Shown here one piece after another: positions 11,736 through 26,019 of a DNA stretch of 64,000 nucleotides. This DNA comes from Tetrahymena thermophila SB210 (taxonomy: Eukaryota; Ciliophora; Oligohymenophorea; Hymenostomatida; Tetrahymenidae). The stretch is taken from assembly GCF_000189635.1 (NCBI RefSeq), contig NW_002476422.1:434001-498000 (forward strand). Reading direction: 5' to 3'. Made by a program: the position numbers and the translations under genes. The notes under the pieces are model-generated. The model had not been told where the DNA came from. It did no database searches and was given only the letters and a program-made list of their open reading frames with translations. Position 1 is the first letter of the stretch. Each line of letters begins with the position of its first letter.

Positions 11736-14700
11736 GAGTTATTACTTTTAAAAAATAGTTTGTATTTACCAAAGAGAAAAGACAATGATGAAAAAAATTA
11801 CTTGAAAAAGTACAAAGAAGAAAAGATAACTTTGGATTTCTACCGCCTTTTTCATGAAATAATGACATCTTGTTAATTCAGTCAATATTACTTTGCTGTT
11901 TTGATTATAATTGATTAGCTGCAAATCTAATATTACGCATGGCATCCTTATTTAGATTCATTTCTTTATAACAATACTATAAGGCTAGATATCCGGAATT
12001 ATATACAATATTTATAAGTGCATTTTTTTGTATTTTAGGGAAATGGTTTTTTGATAGTTCTTTTCAACTATATATTTTTAGGGATACTTATTTTCTTTAC
12101 TTTAATAGCCTATTACGTTTATAAATAAATGCAGAAATCTCCAAGAAAATTGGGTACTTAGTCAACACTACTTAATTGGAGCTTGAAGTTGCTATATATA
12201 TATTGTTCTCTTTAGATTACTGTTTTGCCATAGAACTTCTTAAGTATATTTCTTAATTTTATATAGTGCAATAGCACGAGGTATATGGCTAGCTTTACTT
12301 GCTATTAAGGAATGGAATTAGTTCATTTACCTTTTGCTGCAATTGGCCTTGTATTGTTTCTTTTTCATACAGTGGTTTGCCATATTTACTTTAATGATTC
12401 CAATCCAAACTCGAAATTCCCATTAGCTCAACCAGAAACTCTAAGCCACTTTTTAAAACTTGGTTTGAAATTCCTACTGCAATATTATTATATACTAGAT
12501 CCAGGAGCTAACTTAGTTGCTTTATACAATATATTTTTTATGGCATTTGTGGCAAATAACCTAAACGATAGATTTATGAACCCGGCCTGGTATAATAGAG
12601 TACTTAATTTTAACATTGCATCTCATTATTTTCAATAAACAGTTAAATAATTCGATAATAAATTTAAGAATTTTATTTTTAATATAACTAGTTTTTGTTT
12701 TGTCTGCAAGTATTTGTAGAGTGCTTCACCTTATTTACTACATGCATGAACTGTCTAGTCTATTATTTAGATCCTAGTGCTGATCCTATTGGATTCTTTT
12801 ATGTCTGCATTGGTATCTATCTATTTTATAAAAAATTTATTTCTCCTAAAAAAATCAGAATTTTTTCTATTTGATTAAAAAATAAAACATTTTTTTTAGC
12901 ATTTAAATTAATTTTTATTTATAAAAGGTGGCCCTCTTTTTTATGGAGTTTTTATTACAGCATTTGATTTCTATACTTTCTAAATTACTAAAAAAAATCT
13001 GGATTAAGTTACGACTGATGATGATAAGTAATCATTTGTTCTGATGATGATTATATTGATAAGAAAGAGAAAAGATTACAACCATGCAATTGTACTTGAG
13101 GTAAATAAATATATCAATAAAAATTAGATTGAGCAAATAGATTTACTATACTTATATATTATTAAGGGAATGGTAAAATGGCATATTAAAAATTGTGAAA
13201 CACCTAATTGTTTCTGTAAAGAGATACTTTCAAATGAATTACTGAATGTTGATAGAGAATTCTCTGAAGAAGAATAAGCAAAAATTGAAAGAGCATGGTA
13301 TCTCTATGTTTAAATGATTCTTTAATACTTTATAGAGCGAGCAAATCATCCCTATAAACTACATCTCATATGGGCCTACATACTCTTTGATAAATTAAAC
13401 AATCCTTATCGTTCTGTCGTTGAACTCATGTATACAGTAAATACAAAGCCTAGTTTCTAAGAGGTTTATTCAGCTTACAGGTAAATATTAGTTAGTTTCT
13501 TTTATTTATTGATTTATTTTATTCAATAATTTATTTATTTAATTAATATTTAATTTTTTAAAAACAATTTTTTGGTGTAGATTTTTTTTAATTGAATTTT
13601 AATTTTTTATATCATAAAATTTTCAAATTCTAATAAAAATATAAGTTTTATTTTTAAGATTTGTTAAATTTAGATTAATTTAAAATTTTAAAGTCCTTTA
13701 TTGATTATTTGAAAAATACAAAAATTTGATTGAATAATTTAAAAATATTTAGGCATTAGCTGATAGTGTAAGAGAGCTTATATGAAGAATATGATAAGAA
13801 ATGTGAGAGCCCAAAGGAATTAGATTTTGACAAAATAATGTCTTACACAAATAAGGTAAATTTTTTACATTTTTAATTTATTGATTAAGTAAAAAAAAAA
13901 AATTAGATTCAATATTTTTAAGAAGAAATTGATAAATCATGTGTTATGCATTTAAATTATTGGAGAGAGCTGATGGAATAAGCGCCTGAAATTTAAAAGA
14001 TAGAAAAAATAGGAGAAAAAATAACAGAAATTAGCTTGTCAATAAAAAATAAATTTGATGAACTCATTGATATTTACCCATAAAATTTAAGGACTCTCAC
14101 ATTATATGCGAATTATCTTAAATTAATTTTAAATGATACAGAAGAAAGTGAAAAAATTTTAGAAAGTGTAGAAGAAATAAAAAAACAACTTTCTGCTACT
14201 TAAGCTGTGATGGATCTTTAAAGAGTAAAGTATGGATAAAATTCTAGAGTAGGCCTTATATTATGTAATAATAAGCATGATGTTGTCGGAACTATTCACA
14301 AAGTAAACAAAGAAATTCTACAGTAAACAAATTTTTTTATTAAGCCATGATTTATTTTATTTTTGTAAAAAAAAGTATTACAAAGTACAAAAAGCAAGAA
14401 CTTATTGATCAAAATGTTACTAAACTGATGCCAAAGTTTTTCGCAGAAATTCATGATGAAATGATAGTAAATTTGATGGTAAGTACAGAGTCAAAATACA
14501 TGGATTAGGATCGAATAGTTATGCTTTAGAATAAAGTAATTCATTATTTTTATTAATTCAAAGTATCCTCTTTAAATTTAATTTAAACTTTATATCAATT
14601 TGTATTGAAATAAATAAAATAAATTTACTTACTCATTTTATAAAATTTTTAATATTAGTAACATTAGCTGATACCATGTTCAATATATCTGAGATTAGTA

Positions 14701-17700
14701 TATTCTATGGAAGAGGGATTTTTAATTGCTGGTTTTTTAAATGAAATTTAATATAAAAAGCAAAGTAAATAAAAGTCTATAAAAAAATAAAACTCTGGTT
14801 AATTAAATATTACTCTCTAAAGTTAAGATCATTATATTCTTTATAGGCCAGATACTGACACTGTTGAAGGAATCAGTAAGTCTCTCATAAGTAAGCTAGG
14901 AATTCCTGTTGAATGTATTTAATATAAAATATAATCCAATTCGCATCTTTCTATGGGTAAAATAAATATTCAATTTATTAATTATTGCTTACTTGCTTGC
15001 TTGCTTGAAATATCTTTTAATATTCAAACAAATTATCAATAAGTTTATCTTTAAGTAAAATTCAGAATATGCTTAAAAATAAATCAACCTTTTTTTAATT
15101 GTTTCTTTTAAATGAAAAATAAATTTTTAAATTCAATTTTATTAAAAAGAACCTACAATTCTAGCCTCATTTTTTTAAAATAACCAATTAATTAATTATA
15201 AAATTTTCTGAATTATTAGAAAGGATTGTCCCAGAAATATACGATCCTGAAGGAGAAGAAAACATGAAAAACGGAAACGGCTAGATAATGGAGATAGATG
15301 TAATTTAGATTTTATACTATTACATGCTTGACGAAGAAGATGAAGATGCAATAGACTCTGATCAACAAGAAAGTGATGGAGACGGATCTTAGGGAGATTA
15401 TGATTATCAAAATTCTTCTAGTGAAAGTAGTTAAGAAGCACTTTCTAAAATAACTGAAGAAGAGAAGTTAGTAGATAATCAAAGTGGTAAGTCCAAAAGA
15501 TAAAGCAGGATAAAATCCTTCTCTGAGAAAAACTCTTTAAAATCAAGGATTAACAAAATGTAAAGAATAAGGGTAAGAACTCATCTAATATAAGAGAGTG
15601 TTTACGATGGAAAAAAGGTTATTTTTTTTCTTCTATTTTCTAGTATCACTTTTAATTTGAATTATTTTAATAATTTAGATAAACATGATAAAAGTAACTG
15701 AAGAAGAAGATACAGAAGATGGAAAGAGTGAATATAAGAGAAATGATTATAAGAAGCTTGCTAAGACACTTATAGGTGGTAAATCTCTTACAACAAAAAT
15801 TATTAACGACTCTGAAAAAGATGATCTTCAAACAAAAGATTCTCATGATAAAAATGATGAATAAGCAAAGGAATTAAAAAGTAAAAGCTCTTTAGGTTCT
15901 GAAAGCAATTCTTAAAATATGGGATCTTCTTAGCTGCAAGAGTCTGTTAATGAAGACCATCTCAAATAATTTAAAGAATTCAAATCAAAGATATAAGAAA
16001 AAAAGATTCCTTAGCCTATTGTTTTGATGGATAAATTTGTTTTATTTCTTCTCATCGCAATAATATCTTTACTTATAGCTGAATTTACTATTAAAATTAA
16101 CTATATAAATTACTTTTCCTAAGGCATTTCTTCTATCACTGATTCTTACATGAGACACAACCAAATGAGTGACATTAATTATTATTAGAGAAAGCTGTGG
16201 GCAATTGCAAAGTAATTCGTTTTTAATTTAGTATACAAATGTAATATTGTCCTTTTATTAAAATAGCAATTATTGGGCGATTCCTGTAAACTTTACCTAA
16301 GATTCACTTTTTAGTCTGAATTAAAACACAGTAATTATTAAATTTTATTTTTTATTTCAGATATTTATTTTTTGATTAAAAACAAAAGCTTTTTCTCCAC
16401 AATGAACTTATATAGAAAACTTAGTTTCAGATAATTAAGGATTAACTGCAAGCAAATGGTATTACTTCTAACACTTTTTAGAGTAACTATATAACTACCT
16501 CTTCCATGCTTTAAAATGGTTAAGTAGTATCATCACAGCAAGAATTTACAGATGCAATATTTTCTTATACAACTGGTGCAAACACTATTTCTAACTCTAC
16601 AATGTCAAATATGATGTTTCCTGATGGCATTCCCTCTAATCCGTATCTATTATTTTCTATTTTAAATTAATTAAATAAAATATTTTTAAAATAAAAAAAG
16701 AACTTTTGTAGGAACTGACTAAAAGTATTTCTATTATAACAAGGTGAATGGATTACATGTTTTAAGGAATAATTCAGAGTATGAAGCTGATAAGATGTTC
16801 AATTTCTATTACAATTTAATAAATACCTTCCATTAAAGTGAGTTTATCGTATTCATGACAGCAATAGCAGTGATTCTAGTAGGAACATTTGGAATACTGC
16901 CATTTCTTTTCACTACACACAAATCTAATAATAAAGTCTTATCATTATTTGGATTGATTTCTCCAAAAGAAATAAATGAGCTAGTTTTAAAAGTAGAAAA
17001 CTTTTAAAATATGTTTTTAGATTGGAAAGAAGAAGAAAGAAACGAGCTTTAAAAGCTTTAAACTTAGAAAGCATCACAAAGCCAATCACAATAAGTTCAA
17101 AGTAACACCAACAATGCTCAAGATTAAGAAAAGCCAGAAAATTTTGAAATTAAAAATGAAACAGAATCAGATAAACCCTAAAATGAAACTATTAACAACG
17201 AGGAAAACTTAGATAAATTTAAGGATAATTAAGATGATTAACATTAATTTAGTCATAGAAGCAATATTAATTAAAACGATTCCTAAGTTATCATTGTAAT
17301 ATTTTTTAAATTTCAACTTTAAGCAAAAACTTATTTAGAATAAATTCTTAAATATTATGAAAAAAAACTTACAGATAAAAATCAATTTTAAAATAAATAT
17401 TTAAGAAGCTTTCTTTCTCATCTTTAACTATTTATTTTTATACACGCCCCAACTTTTAATTTAGAAGGCTAAAGCTATGAATTGTTTTATGAGAAAATAT
17501 TAAAAGTTTAAAATTATTTTGAAAGATATACATAAATAAATAAATAAATAAATAAAAAGTGATTATAAAATATGAAAGGAAAAGTTAACATACATTTTAA
17601 ATAATAAATCGATTTTAATATCTATTAAGAATTAGAAATTAAATATGATATTATTTATATATAGAACATAGGAAGAGAAAAGCTACCTGAAAATAATTAG

Positions 17701-19441
17701 GTATAAAAGTCTGATAATTAGATTAAAAACGATAAGGCAGAAGATGTTAGGCTTATATTAAAAAAAGACAATCCACAAGAAGTTGCTCCTTACACTTTGT
17801 AAGATGCAGAGTCATACCAGCAATCTGTAGATAAAAAGAAGAAAAGCTTTAAAAAATTAAAGGACAGAAAGTAGGAAGAAAAGATTTTGAGAAGTGAAAA
17901 GGAAATTTTACAAGAAAAAAGTGAAAAAATAAATTAATCAACTAACTCTAGCTCTATGAATGATCTTTATAAAATTATAATTTTTTCTGTTATTTTTTTA
18001 TCAGTTTTCATAGCATTGTATCTGACTAACGAAAATAACATTTCGTAGTTGTATGATGTCTTTGATCACTACTATTACATATAGTAAACCAATCCTATGT
18101 TAAAGTAAAATGGATTTTTGATTCGACTTATACTTACTAATTTTTAATTCAAATAGATATGTGTAGGCCTATACTCTTGAAGAGATATGCACAGGTTAAC
18201 CAAATGTAGAAAATGGATAAGATTTAAGAGAATATTATTCAGATTTGATTTTAGAATAGTAATAGCAAATATTTGATTCAGCAGGAAATAATTTCCCAAG
18301 CGAGTTTAATGATTATATGAACCTATTCTCAAACTTAAATTTTAACAATACATGCTTTCCTTTCCTAACAACAGCTACGGATACTAACAATAACCTTACC
18401 TAGGCAGAATGTTAAACTGTTGCAAATTAAGTACTTCCATATGGACTAAAGTTAGGAATTCAAAGTTTTATTTTAAGTAAATATTTTTTTAATTAAAAAA
18501 AATAGGTTTTATATAAAATTTATCATAAGAATAAAAAAATTTCTTTTGATCTCTTCAAAATTTTTCTTAAAAAAAAACATCTTATTAATTAATTACAAAA
18601 TTAAAATGAATAATTGGCAAATGAATTTTGAATTTTTAAAAAATAATAAAAGCTTTCAACGTTATTAAAATATAAAAATAAATAATTGATTCCAGTTTTA
18701 AAAACATTGAAAATAAAAAATTACAATTGATCATTTAAAGAAAATTATAAATTAACTATCTATTTTTTAGTAAATATTTAATAATTCATTATAATGATCA
18801 AACATACATAATTTACTTTTATTGCAAGATAAAAATGTAAGCAATCACAAATAAAAAATATCAATTTTTTTTATTAAAACTAATTGATAAATTTTTAAGA
18901 AGAAATATTTTGATAATTTAAAAGTTTGATTTTATAATAATAAATTTTCAAAAAATTATTAAAACAATTAAATCTAAACTTTTTATATTAATAATAAAAA
19001 TAATCATTTTTTGAAGTAATTTAATTTGTTTTTAACTATTAATTTAAATTAGCTACAAGAAATATCATTCAATAGTATAGAATCGCTGCACCTAATTTGA
19101 GTCAAATTATTACTTTTATAAATGGAACTGATTTCATAAATGCAGACAGGCTATTATAATATTTAGTAGGTCCAAATGATGGCTTGAGAGATACTTTTTA
19201 AAATGATATATAGTCATATTTAAATTATTATTAAACTGTCTGCGTAGCTTTATTCATTTCATTTGTTTGCTTCTCGTTTATCATAATATTATTATTCTGG
19301 ATCCCTTTCAAAAGAAATCTCACCAAAAAAGTTTGGAGAGTAAAAGGAATGTTAAATATGATCCCTATGGAGATACTTGTAAATGATTAAAACGTTAAAG
19401 AAGCAATCTAAAACTAAAAAATATTCTAAGTTGTAAATTGA
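11736..19441 (+). CDS. Giant multi-pass PAS protein of the ciliate Tmc (tiny macrocysts) type
   Basis: The reading order matches the large ciliate family annotated as tiny macrocysts-like PAS proteins. An N-terminal multi-span membrane block (about 11880-13000) includes YYAWHPYLDS and YYYILDPGANLVALYN. A cytosolic helical region resembling TPR-like repeats follows (FIERANHPYKLHLIWAYILF). A PAS-like sensor lies at about 14205-15320, with GLILCNNKHDVVGTIHKVNKE and KLMPKFFAEIHDEM split across introns. Acidic Ser-rich linkers come next. Two widely spaced pairs of membrane helices, near 16030/16860 and 17970/19250, bracket two extracytoplasmic loops. The last exon gives the family-type tail KKVWRVKGMLNMIPMEIL before TGA. 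There are many introns, for example 13481-13752 and 17296-17664; the latter joins the two helix pairs in phase 0. The true start is unresolved: the frame opens after a TGA at 11733 and its first Met is at 11862, so an upstream exon is likely. Function in ciliates is unknown; sensing at a membrane is inferred from the PAS domain. Confidence 0.75.
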
Positions 19442-20063
19442 GTTTAAACAGAAAAATAATTATAAATCAATTAATTAATCAACTAAATTTTAATAATTTT
19501 TTTGTAATCTTTTATAACAAAATTCATTTAATGTTTGTAAAAATTTATTATAACTTCATCAAAAAATAAGTATTTTAATAATCAAATTTAATCAACAAAG
19601 AACAATGAAATTTTATTCTCATGATATAATTTTTTTGAAAAAGACATTTTTAAAACAATTAGTTTAATAATAAAATTTTTAAAAATTCAGTCTTTCTAAA
19701 TTTAAGTATATAAAATTATATAACAAATTTTTGAGTTATTTATTTAGTGTAAATTTTTCAGATTAAAACATTTAAAAGACTAAAATGTAAATCATTTTTT
19801 ATTTTAAAATATTTAAGTAAATAACTAGATGATAAAAGCTAAATAAATAAATAACTTATTTTAATTTTTTTGTTTTAGTTAAAAAATATTAAATTAAAAT
19901 GAAGAAATTGCTTAAATTATAAAAAATTGTTTAATTAAAATAATTAAATTGTATATTGTCAAAAGCACTATTTATATTATTAAATAATATAATTAAAGAT
20001 GCAATATTATCATAGCAATTAGACTTTTATTAAAAGTAGATTTATTTTTTGTAATTAATATAT
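19442..20063. other. AT-rich region between convergent genes
   Basis: Nothing but A/T-rich DNA is visible. It contains the 3' ends of the Tmc-type gene and of the minus-strand Cys-rich membrane protein. Confidence 0.55.
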
Positions 20064-20976
20064 TCAATAGGCAGGATAACCAGGCTAGACGTTAAGTTAC
20101 GGGTGTTGTTACTATATTTAATAATGAGGTATTGCTTCTCCTGTAGGTATTGTGCATTAATACTACTAACTTGGGTGTTAGTTAGCTGAGATTTAACCAA
20201 TATTACCACTGTATGGAATTTAATTGTTAGCATAATAATTTTAATTTTAATATGCATGCTAATTATAATCTGGTACTGGATAGCCAATAGCAACTTATTA
20301 AGTTGCATTAGAGTTATTTGAAATATCATTTTGTGAGTTTAATTAAGCTTGAAGATGTTTTTATCTTATTTGTTCAATTCTCTATCTCTTTTTATATCTA
20401 ATATAAAAACAAATAGCAAACCCAACTACTACAACTGCTACTATTACGCAAATAATAATGATAAGAACTTTTGATGAAGTAGAATTGCATTCGCTATAAG
20501 TAGCACAGTTTCCATTTATTGAACAATAATAGCAACTGTAGTATGCACATTATCCTTTGTAGTCAGGGCAATTTCCCTATATTATATTTAATTAAAATTT
20601 ATACTTAGATATTTGCAACATTTTAAAAGACATATTAAATAAATAATGCTTTATTTCATTTTTGTATTTATTTCATTCATAACTTTAAAATATAAAAATA
20701 TTTTCATAAAATCATAAAATCGATTTATGCAAAATTATTTTGTTGATTAAATTATGTGGGAAGCTAAATATTAATAAGTTTGATACTATATAATCTAATA
20801 TATTTTATATTATATTTAACCATTTTAATATTTTTTTTTGAAAAAAATGATATTTATTTTTAAAAATGAAATACATAATAATCACAGCAGCCATATAAGC
20901 AACTTGAACAACTAGCAGCTTTAGAAATCTTAAATAAAGCTGAAAAAAATATCAAAGCCTTAAGCAATATCTACAT
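20064..20976 (-). CDS. Small Cys-rich type I membrane protein with Tyr/Gln/Pro-rich tail
   Basis: Two exons on the minus strand, 20976-20875 and 20576-20064, join in phase 0 across a GT-AG intron. Exon 1 encodes a signal peptide (MQILLKALIFFSALFKISKA) and the first Cys pairs of a short ectodomain (SCSSCLYGCCDYY). Exon 2 continues it with GNCPDYKGQCAYYSCYYC and further Cys, giving about fifteen Cys in some 55 residues. A membrane helix follows (VLIIIICVIVAVVVVGFAI), then a basic stop-transfer FYIRYKKRQR. The roughly 125-residue cytosolic tail is rich in Gln, Asn, Tyr and Pro and contains repeated PxY-like elements such as GYPVPDY and QPGYPAY. The architecture suggests a small receptor or adaptor with a tail suited to binding WW or SH3-like domains. 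That is inference, and I do not recognise the family. Confidence 0.8.
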
Positions 20977-22418
20977 TATTTTATATTTTATTCTATTTCG
21001 AATTGATTTTCTTAAAAATTCAATAAATTATTATATCTTCTCTATAAACTTACTACAAACAATTAGTTAATAATAAAGTATTATCTTGCATAAAAAGATG
21101 TGTGTTTGAGTTTTTATCAATTTTTTATCAGTATTTAAAATACTCACTAATTAAAGATGTAGACTTGACTAATTTTGATTTTAAATGCATATATTTGTTT
21201 ATTAAAAAAATATAATACTAAAAATATATCTAATAAAAAATTATGTTAGCTTATTCTAATTGCTTTTTTTTTACCACAAATTCTTATTCATTAAAATTTT
21301 CTTTACTATCCTTAAATGCAGAAAATATTCATTTTAGTATCTTTCATAGATTCATTTTACACCATAAATATGAACTTTTATTTTGATTTTTACTTGATAT
21401 ATTGTTGTTATTAAACTCTTTATTTATATAAATAATTAATGATAAAATGAAATCATTAGAATAAGACTTTTAGAAATTAATTTGATTGTAATTAATTTTA
21501 TAGTTTATAAATTATATGAAATTAAAAAGGTATTCAGTCAAAACTTATTTGATGAAATATATTTTTTTTGTGAAAAAATTATATATTTTAAATTTAGTTA
21601 TTGCAAATAAATAGACTCTTTTAATGAACAAAATAATTTAATTTTGATAGGTTGATAAATATTATTTAAATAAGCTATACGTTCTTCATAAATTTCAATT
21701 TTGTTTTTAATAAATGCATTTATAAAAATGATTAATTAATTTGATGTACTAATCAGCATATTTGATTAAATTATATTTTTACTAATTCATATTAAATATT
21801 AATAGGTTATTTTTAATATAAAAATTATTTTTTAGTAAATTAATTCCAAAAAACTTAAATGATTTAAGATTTAATTAAAGTTTCATTAATGCTTTACTTA
21901 AGCTGATTAAGTTGATATTTTTAATTTAAGATTATTTATATGTGCAATTAATAGATCTTGTATAATTTGATTTAAAAATTATTTTTAAATTCCATTGTTT
22001 CAATAATTATTAAATTAAAATTGAGAGAATTAGTAGTCAATTATCTATTTAAAATAAAATTATTTATTAAAATGGTTGTTTATAATTAGAAACGTTGGCT
22101 ATAGCATTCATTCAAATTATTTACTTTATTTGGATTATTTGACATCAAAAGATTTGAGCATTCATTAAATGCGAAAAATTTATTAGAAAATTTACATGCA
22201 AATAAACACATAAATTACTTATTAATTTGTTAATTAAATGAATGATTGTATAGCTAATAATTATTATTCAAAGATTTATATCAATTAGTAAAAATAAATA
22301 AAATATCATAAAAGCCAGCATTTTTGAAAGTTTAGACTGACTGTTTTTTAAGGAAATAAAGGAGGAAATTTAAAGATCAATTATTATTTGAATTAAGAAG
22401 AATAGCAAAATTAAAGAG
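20977..22418. other. AT-rich region between divergent genes
   Basis: No gene is seen. The stretch separates the minus-strand Cys-rich membrane protein from BBS9 and must hold both promoters; no element stands out. Confidence 0.5.
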
Positions 22419-25400
22419 ATGTCATTATTTCAAACAAAAGAATGGTGGAATACTAGAATATCAGGCAATGAAGAGTTTGATGATAAGCATTTACTAGTTG
22501 CAAATATTGATAATAATCCATAGCATTAAGATAGGGTTGTAGTTGGTTCCTTTTAAGGATTTTTAAGAATATATGCACCTAAAAAAAGAGATTTCTAAAT
22601 AGATGATATGATTTTTGAACAAAATTTTAATGAACCTATTATCCAAGTAAAGAACAAAATTCCTTTCATTTCTTTATTATGAAACTACTACTCTATTGTT
22701 TGTTTTAAAATTCAAAAATTGATAATATCAAAACTTAAGCAAACAACAAAAATCGATAATGATTTAACAAATAAAATTTTATAAATAAAGGTAGGATGTG
22801 GTTATTATTCTCCTAATGCAGGCTTGTTGCTTTTGTCAGTATTATTTTTTAAAAAACTTTGCATATTTGAGTGTGAAACAACTGCAGATTAAAGAATTAA
22901 TTTAAAAAAGACATATGTCTGCAACCTTCCTAGAAACGCATATAACATGGTAAGTAAAATAAATTTATAAAATATTAGATCCTATAGTAATAAAAAATAA
23001 TAATTTAGTGTTAAGGAAATTTTGGAGGATCTTAAAAAGATCAAATATGTGTATAGAGTTGTGATGGTTTGCTTATGATTATAGAATCAGATTAGGTAAC
23101 AGCTGGCGTTCAGCTGTAAGAATTTCTACTACCTTCTCCTATCTCTTACAATTCTGCAACAGATTAAATAGTCTTATAAAATTCATCATATGAAATTGAA
23201 GCTTACAAAATCTCTAACATTGGTGCTGCGAGCAATTCAAATGGAACAAAAGTAATCGAAATATACTTCTATTAATAAATATTTTAAGCAAGAAGCACAT
23301 CTGATTAATTAATTTATTAAAAAAAGCAAAGATATTTACTAAAAATTATAAAAAAATAAATTAACAAATTAACATAATTTTTAATTTTAAATGAAGTTAA
23401 TCTCTTTTTTAAATTTTTAATCATTTTGAAATTTAGAAATTGCTTCCAGATTGGACTCTTAATATTGGCGAGTAGTGCCTCAAGCTGGAGTGTGTTTGTC
23501 GTGATCATAAAGTATTTGATTTTATAGCTTTGACTGAGGAAGCCTTATTTGTGATTACATAAACAGGATAAATAAGAACATAAAAAAGATTCGATTATCC
23601 TGCTGCTAATTTTTATATTAATGAAATTCCAGAAAAACATGCTAAGGCTGTCTTAGATCCATTAAGCTAGCAGCCTCTGCGTGTTATTAGTTTAATAATC
23701 ACTTCGTTTACTCACCACCTTATGATTTATGAGGATTTCCAGCTTCTCTGGGCAACAAAGTAATTATTTTGATATTTAATTGAGTGATAAAATTAGTTAG
23801 GACTGCTTTAAATTGATTTAAAAAATAAGCTTTCAAACAAAAAAAAGGGTTTACTGCTTTCTGGTTGAATTAAACTAGAAGTTTTAAAATTTTAAAACAT
23901 AATTTAAAATAATATAAATGTTATTTTAATTTAAATAAAGAAAGAATAGTTAATAATTTTTTTTCTTTTAATAAAGAACAGATCATGTTTGTCATGGTGT
24001 TGGAGTAGGAACATTTGATGGCTAGAGAGGTTTACTAGTTGGTTTAAATGATGAAGGCTGGTTGAATGTATCTTATTTGGGTACAGAACCACCACTCAAT
24101 TAGATGGATAGCTTTGCTCCTCTTCCTGGATAAAACTTAACAATAAATTAAATCAGTGATATGTATGAAGTAGCATTTTAGAAAATCAATTAATTAGAAA
24201 GTAAATAGCCTGTTAAGAAGGCTGATGCAAACGAAACTATGAATATAAATATTTAAGTAAATAAATAAATAAATAAATAAATTTCTTTTCTTTAATTAAT
24301 ATTTATTTTATTTTAAATTTATTTAGGTTTCAGCTCCTATTCCTGCTTATGACTATGTATAAGATGATGAAAAATATTATAAGTTTGAAAATGGATCAGT
24401 TAAATGCGTAAAAGTAAATGTGAATCTTTAATATACTGGAATTAAAGCTTCTGATGTGATTATATCTCTTATCTTACCTCCAAATTTAGAAGTACCAGCA
24501 AATAAAATGCCTCATTCAGTACAAGAAATAGTTAATTCATATTAGTACGAGTTTCCAATATACGTACTCAAGTCTTTCAACCCGTCAGCCAGCTAAGTAG
24601 AAATTCTTGTTTCATACCACAACAGTGCTCCAGGAAGTATGTTAATTTGCATTTAATTGATTATTTAGTATTATTTAATCCAAATACAAAGTATCATTTT
24701 TATTTTAAATTATTAATATTAAAAGAGTAAGCTAATAGAGACCCAAGAAATTCAGTAGGTAGAATTGAATTACCTTGCGGTTTATAATGCCATTTAGCAG
24801 TACCTATAAAAAATGCAAATTACAAATTAAATTTCAATACAAGTTTACCATGCGAAAATGTAATTAATAAAGATAAAAATTTATATATAAATTTATTTTT
24901 TAATATTTTAGATTTCAGAAGTCTTTAAGGATGTAGTTGATAAATGCACAAATAAAGAAGAATGTCTTTAAGCACCTAATACTTATACCTTTGAATATTC
25001 AAATGGAAATTATGGAACTATTTTATGCTCTAAGCAAGGAGATAAATATAGAATTTAAAGCTCTACTTTTGAGGGAATATATTTCATCATGCTTTATTTT
25101 TTCTAAAAGATAAAAAAATATTAAGAGTCAAGTAAATTTTTCAAACATTTTCTTTAGTAATTTATTAAAAAATATCAAATATATTTTAATAAGTAATAAT
25201 AAAATTTGTTTTTTTTGAATTTATGCATCGATTTTCTTTTAAATAATCAAGTTTTGCTGTATTTTGTTAAAACAAAATTAAATAATTCCAAAAAAAATCT
25301 GATATTTTTTAATCAAATTTAAAAAGAATAAATTATTAATGTATTTATAAACTAAATTAGAGAAAAATGTAGCTGACATAACATTCACCGAAGTTGTAAC

Positions 25401-26019
25401 ATTTTAAGATTTCTTTACAGTAGTAGATGCTCATTATCTACTTCGCCATAAATTATTGGATAGCAAAGACCTTTTAGAAAAAAAAGCTACTGAATTCCGT
25501 ACTATTTAAAAAAGATTATTAACTAGATTTAAAGAAAAGAATCCTGCTCCTATAAATAACTTAGATATATTGATGCAAAAGGTAATAAATTATTATTAGA
25601 TAAATTAATTTAAAATTAATTTTTTTTAAATATTTAAATTTAAAAAGAGTTTTGATGATTTAATACAATTGGGAAATAAATATGAGAAGATTTAAGAATA
25701 GCTAAATCAAGTTTCAAATAATTTATCAATTACTGTCAAGCTTATTTTGTGGCTTTTTAAAATTAGATTTAATCTCTCATCTGAAACTATGTACCAGCTA
25801 GAAAATGCAATTAGTAGTGATATTACAGGAGACGAAGAGGAAATAGGATGGGAAGAAATAACAAATGCTAATGTAATTTACTTACTTAAGGTAGTAATGA
25901 AGAAAGAAATGAAAGAAACTCACTTAAATATTTAAAAAATTGATGATTTTGCAAAATTCAAAAAGAATCTCACATTTGTTTTTGACAAAATCTCAAAAGG
26001 CTAACTAGAAAAATAATGA
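22419..26019 (+). CDS. BBS9: BBS9/PTHB1, BBSome subunit
   Basis: BBS9 is a core subunit of the BBSome, the coat-like adaptor that moves membrane proteins in and out of cilia with intraflagellar transport. The start is unambiguous: MSLFQTKEWWNTRISGNEEF matches the family N-terminus, followed by a VVVGSFQGFLRIYAP beta-propeller blade. Further exons carry CQGNFGGSQKDQICVQSCDG, the central FDYPAANFY region, GVGVGTFDGQRGLLVGLNDEG and SYLGTEPPL. The C-terminal helical region includes FRTIQKRLLTRFKEKNPAP and GWEEITNANVIYLLK. These follow human PTHB1 in order from N- to C-terminus, with the family's propeller, GAE-like, platform and helical layout. Several GT-AG introns interrupt it (for example after EPIIQ and after AYNM), and some contain TAAA microsatellites. 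The stop is TGA at 26017-26019. Confidence 0.95.

Noticed and set aside
17440-17455. CGCCCCAAC word as a telomere or chromosome-breakage relic
   Set aside because: Only one partial copy of a CCCCAA-like word is present and it lies inside an intron; no tandem telomeric repeat is seen anywhere.
17572-19441. A separate second gene starting at the ATG 17572
   Set aside because: The known order of the Tmc-type family has two helix pairs in one protein, and a phase-0 GT-AG intron (17296-17664) joins them. I kept it as one gene and listed the internal start only as a finding.
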